Assembly (NCBI RefSeq): GCF_024868665.1
Contig: NC_079904.1
Coordinates: 17,436,653 to 17,500,652 of the forward strand
DNA from: Triplophysa rosa
Taxonomy: Eukaryota; Chordata; Actinopteri; Cypriniformes; Nemacheilidae
Length of the DNA: 64,000 bases
Reading direction: 5' to 3'
The notes below the pieces were generated by a model, which saw only the letters and a list, made by a program, of their open reading frames with translations, made no database searches and was not told the DNA's origin. The translations under genes were made by a program, and so were the position numbers. This document shows positions 60,642 to 64,000 of the stretch, piece after piece. How positions within the stretch are numbered: the stretch's first letter is position 1; the number at the start of each line of letters is the position of its first letter.

Positions 60642-61154
60642 TAAGTGCAAGATGATGCAACAAGAAAACTGCTTGCGCGCTGTGAGAAGATAGATCTCAG
60701 ACATGGTGCAAATATTGAGTTGTCTTTGAAGCGCTTAAACAGACAAATTCACACACGAAGTAGGTCAACATGCCCCTCATGTCGAGTATCTAAACAAACA
60801 TAGTAGGTTATGTCTTAAGTGAACGGACGAAACGGACGAAAAACAATGTATGTGTACAGTATCAGTGTACTGAATCGGTTTCATTCCTCTTAAAGCGACA
60901 GCAACATATTCCTGCTGTCTGTTAAAAGTCAAGGAAATCACTCACTGCTTGTGACTCAATAGCTTCTGTAACTTAAATTATGATTCATCTTGATTTAATT
61001 TGTACATATGCAATGTTATGTTTTATTTGTATTTATTACTTTAATCCATTTCTACCTTAAAAGGTATATAGTATCTTATTTCATTTTCTGCTTTGCTCTG
61101 TTGTTTTATTGGTGCTGTTACTTGTAGCTTGATTATTTGTTCTTATTTTTATTT
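60642..61154 (+). repeat. 513-bp direct repeat, copy A (inside the L2)
   Basis: Nearly identical to 62164-62677, apart from a 1-bp gap near the start. It lies between the L2 coding end and the L2-like 3' UTR. Confidence 0.85.
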
Positions 61155-61477
61155 AGCCTTGTTGTGCAAGTTCTCTGGAGCTTGTGCAGAGGCAGCAGCT
61201 TTTGCCAGAGGGGAACTGGAATCCCCTGGTTGGGCCTGGGTTCTCCTGAGGTTTTTTTTCTCGATTAGAGTTTTGGGTTCCTCGCCACCGTTTGCATACT
61301 GTTTTTGCACTATCTGCCTGACCGGGGGGGCTGCTTTAGAATCTTAAAGTTTTACTTAATTAATATTGCATATAGGAATTTATTATCTGTTATATTTGAC
61401 CTGTGCTTCTCTCTCCTTTATCCTAAATGTGTGCTCTCACTGAGCGTGTGTGTGTGTGCGTACTTGTCTGTGTACGT

Positions 61478-61514
<37 letters not shown>

Positions 61515-61802
61515 GTGTACTTGTCTGTGTACGTGTGTGTGTGTGCGTACGCGTCCGTGTGTGTGTGTGTGCATCCGTGTGTGTGTGTGTCTCTGTGTCT
61601 GTGTGTGTTGGTGCGTGTGCGTGTTGTGTGTGTGGAGTGTTTTGTGTGTGGGTGTGTCTGTCTTCTGTGTTTTCAACCTTTTCTTGTTTTTGCAGGTACA
61701 ACTTTGATTGTTTTGCTTGTAGTCAATGTGTCTCATGTGCAGCTGCTTTGTAACAATGAAAATTGTAAAGCGCTATATAAATAAAGTTGAGTTGAGTTGA
61801 GT
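61155..61802 (+). mobile_element. L2 LINE 3' UTR with microsatellite and TTGAG tail
   Basis: CCTGGTTGGGCCTGGGTTCT and GCTGCTTTGTAACAATGAAA with AAGCGCTATATAAATAAAGT lead to a (TTGAG)n end, typical of fish L2 3' ends. A (TG)n-rich run (61445-61660) is inside. Confidence 0.7.
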
Positions 61803-62677
61803 AGTGGTGTAACGGTTCTCGGTAAAAATTTGAACCGCACGGTTCTCCACCAACGGTTTGGCACGCGGTCCAACGCATTTGGCTCATCTTAAATCTGACG
61901 ATGCATTTATAATGTGGTTCGTTAAAAATTATAATGCGTAAAACAGACAAAGTTCAGCTAATGTATGTTTGTCGATGGATACACATTTAATACCTACAAC
62001 AAATCAAATAACGTAGACAAATTTCAATAGGATTGACATATGCTGTACAGTCATTTATGCTTTCATCACCCGGGTGTTGTAAGCGTGCGAGTGCAGGTGA
62101 GACCTGAACAGCACATGTTGCTGTTTAAACTACACTCATTCAAGCCTTGCCAATTTAAACATTTAAGTGCAAGATGATGCAACAAGAAAACTTGCTTGCG
62201 CGCTGTGAGAAGATAGATCTCAGACATGGTGCAAATATTGAGTTGTCTTTGAAGCGCTTAAACAGACAAATTCACACACGAAGTAGGTCAACATGCCCCT
62301 CATGTCGAGTATCTAAACAAACATAGTAGGTTATGTCTTAAGTGAACGGACGAAACGGACGAAAAACAATGTATGTGTACAGTATCAGTGTACTGAATCG
62401 GTTTCATTCCTCTTAAAGCGACAGCAACATATTCCTGCTGTCTGTTAAAAGTCAAGGAAATCACTCACTGCTTGTGACTCAATAGCTTCTGTAACTTAAA
62501 TTATGATTCATCTTGATTTAATTTGTACATATGCAATGTTATGTTTTATTTGTATTTATTACTTTAATCCATTTCTACCTTAAAAGGTATATAGTATCTT
62601 ATTTCATTTTCTGCTTTGCTCTGTTGTTTTATTGGTGCTGTTACTTGTAGCTTGATTATTTGTTCTTATTTTTATTT
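61802..62677 (+). mobile_element. hAT-like or unknown repeat beginning TAGTGGTGTAACGG
   Basis: The left end resembles CAGTGGTGTAACGG-type fish repeats. The right 514 bp (62164-62677) is copy B of the direct repeat. No transposase seen. Superfamily is a guess. Confidence 0.45.
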
Positions 62678-62807
62678 GTAAGTTGTAGAGAATTTAGCAT
62701 ACGCCAAATGGTCGGAGTCATTGAAAGAAGAGCCATCAACCCCCTTTCACTCCCCTTTCTCCTGGTTTCTTGATACCATCATCAAAAGACCAGAGTCAAA
62801 ACCTCTC
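62678..62807. other. Short spacer
   Basis: Nothing recognised. Confidence 0.4.
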
Positions 62808-63193
62808 TGTGGCAAGGTGGGCGTGGTTCAGCGAAGTCTGCAGCAGGAGAGAGAGTGAGGAGACGAGCGGTGAGTGAGTGGCGCTCGCACAAATAATGAA
62901 CACCTGTGCCTTGTTCCAGTAACTGGCGTGGAGAGGCTTAAAAGCAGCAAGGCAGAGACAGTCGGGAAGAGAGACCGGAGCTGACGGCTGGAGACGAGTG
63001 GCTTTGAGCGAGTGAGCGGAGGATTGTGAGCGGGAAGCTCTGACCTTAAGAAAGACTGTTCTTGCACTAAAGTGGAGGTGTTTGATTTAGGCGCATACAG
63101 CGCTTGTGTTATTTTGGTATAATAAAGTACGTAGTCATCAGCTCTACCCTGATTCCAGCCTCTTCCTTCCTGTTCCCTTGAAGTCTTGTTACA
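62808..63193 (+). repeat. 5' LTR of the right-edge gypsy element
   Basis: TGTGGCAAGG...TTGTTACA, with TTAAAA near 62937 and AATAAAG near 63120 as TATA-like and polyadenylation signals. The left border is inferred from the TG and could shift. Confidence 0.65.
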
Positions 63194-63194
63194 C

Positions 63195-63212
63195 TGGTGC
63201 CGAAACCCGGGA
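63195..63212 (+). promoter_or_regulatory. tRNA-Phe primer-binding site
   Basis: TGGTGCCGAAACCCGGGA is complementary over 18 bases to the 3' end of vertebrate tRNA-Phe including CCA, one base after the LTR. Confidence 0.8.
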
Positions 63213-64000
63213 TGGAAGGAAGTAGGAGTGCCAAGGCCGGGGGGTCTGGTCCGTCTGGTTCGCCATTTGCGGAGGTGATTTCTTCACTCGCAGTCCTCCA
63301 TCAGGAACAACATAGAGCGTTGCTGAAGCTCAGGGAGGACCAGGATGTACGTTTCCAGGCGGTCCTCCTGGCTCAGCAAGAGGACCGTGAGTCGTTCCGG
63401 AGCTGGGTGCATCGGGAGGTTCGGACGGGGCCTCGCGCCGACCTGGTCCTCCAGAAAATGGGCCCACAGGATGATCCCGAGGCCTTCCTCGGTCTCTTTG
63501 AGCGGGTAGCGGTCACGAGAAGTTGGCCGGAGGATCAGTGGGCCCTACATCTCATCCCGCTCCTTTCTGGAGAGGCCCAGGTGGCGGCGCAGCAGTTACC
63601 TCCGGAGAATATCCTGGTGTACGCTGAGCTGAAGAAGGCCATCTTGTAGCGGGTCGGCCGGAGCCCTGAGGAGTATCGCCAGCGGTTCCGATCGCTGGGG
63701 TTGGCGGAAACCGGCCGACCCTACCTGCTAGCTCAGCAGCTCCGGGACTCCTGCCGCAAATGGCTGATGGCCGGAGATAGCGACGTCGCGGATAGTGGAT
63801 AAGGTGGTACTGGAGCAGTTCACGACCTGTCTGCCCCAGAGAACAGCGGCCTGGGTCCAGTGCCACCGTCCGACGTCGCTGGACTCGGCCATCCAGCTGG
63901 CGGAAGACCACCTGGTTGCGTGCCCTGGAATCGGGGAAATTTTACCAGCGGTCTCTCTCCCCACACCCGCAGCCCGGCCGATACCAGCACCACGGACCCG
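63212..64000 (+). pseudogene. Gypsy gag with SCAN-like capsid region (broken)
   Basis: ATG at 63212 overlaps the last base of the primer site. Coiled-coil-like LHQEQHRALLKLREDQDV is followed by KMGPQDDPEAFLGLFERVAV and LIPLLSGEAQVAAQQLPPEN, the SCAN-like capsid signature. A TAG at 63647 interrupts the frame where Gln is expected. The frame continues (VGRSPEEYRQRFRSL, LAQQLRDSCRKWL) and then shifts near 63790 before VVLEQFTTCLPQRTAAWVQC. Two lesions within 200 bp suggest a dead copy. Confidence 0.75.

Larger units (their letters stand above)
62808..64000 (+). mobile_element. Ty3/gypsy retrotransposon, 5' end, cut by window edge
   Basis: LTR, tRNA primer site and gag in order. The gag is of the SCAN-related type known from Gmr1-like fish elements. 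The remaining part lies beyond 64000. Confidence 0.8.

Noticed and set aside
1..64000. tRNA or intact rRNA genes
   Set aside because: No tRNA-like B box or cloverleaf was noticed. The only rRNA-like sequence is the diverged 5S head of the SINE.

Overview
The window looks like TE-rich chromosomal DNA of a ray-finned fish, most likely a cyprinid. It carries introns with GT-AG junctions, the 3' part of a nuclear oma1 gene, a 5S-rRNA-derived SINE3, dense short palindromic MITEs of the kinds common in cyprinids, a Tol2-like hAT, a Tc1 remnant, L2 LINE debris, Sushi-like and other Ty3/gypsy LTR elements, and two DIRS-like retrotransposons. No bacterial operon, phage or CRISPR locus is present. Species and families are assigned from recognition of the sequence; no search was run.

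Layout. 1-5202: a decayed DIRS-like element read on the minus strand (gag-like region, RT, RNase H, tyrosine recombinase), cut at its 3' end by the window edge. 5203-12210: intergenic DNA with a 688-bp TIR element, a fold-back repeat, a GT/GC microsatellite, a solo LTR (10660-11492) and a TTAA-bounded MITE. 12211-19147: a rearranged Sushi-like gypsy locus: flank, LTR, gag-pol, second gag fragment, second copy of the flank, second LTR, with the 5-bp target duplication gatat before both LTRs and after the last. 19148-36232: about 17 kb with no convincing exon, holding many MITEs, a second solo LTR (22081-22485) and a few repeat-poor patches. 36233-40291: a second DIRS-like copy lacking its recombinase region, with a 130-bp fold-back at its left end that includes host flank. 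40634-42148: the last exons of a Ulp1/SENP-like (C48) cysteine protease gene, minus strand. 44097-57776: four C-terminal exons of oma1, minus strand, with introns full of transposons. 57777-62807: more repeats, including an L2 LINE interrupted by a 513-bp segment that is repeated downstream. 62808-64000: LTR, tRNA-Phe primer site and broken gag of another gypsy element, cut by the right edge.

How the parts relate. The only host genes seen are the C48 protease fragment and oma1, both on the minus strand. The rest is a layered record of insertions, several datable by intact target duplications. The most informative structures are the DIRS internal complementary region, which spells out the circle junction of the element; the fold-back in the second DIRS copy; the tandemly rearranged Sushi locus, whose primer site matches the predicted 5' end of its own RNA; and a minisatellite inside that LTR which differs in copy number between the two LTRs. 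I did not find a clearly new functional system.
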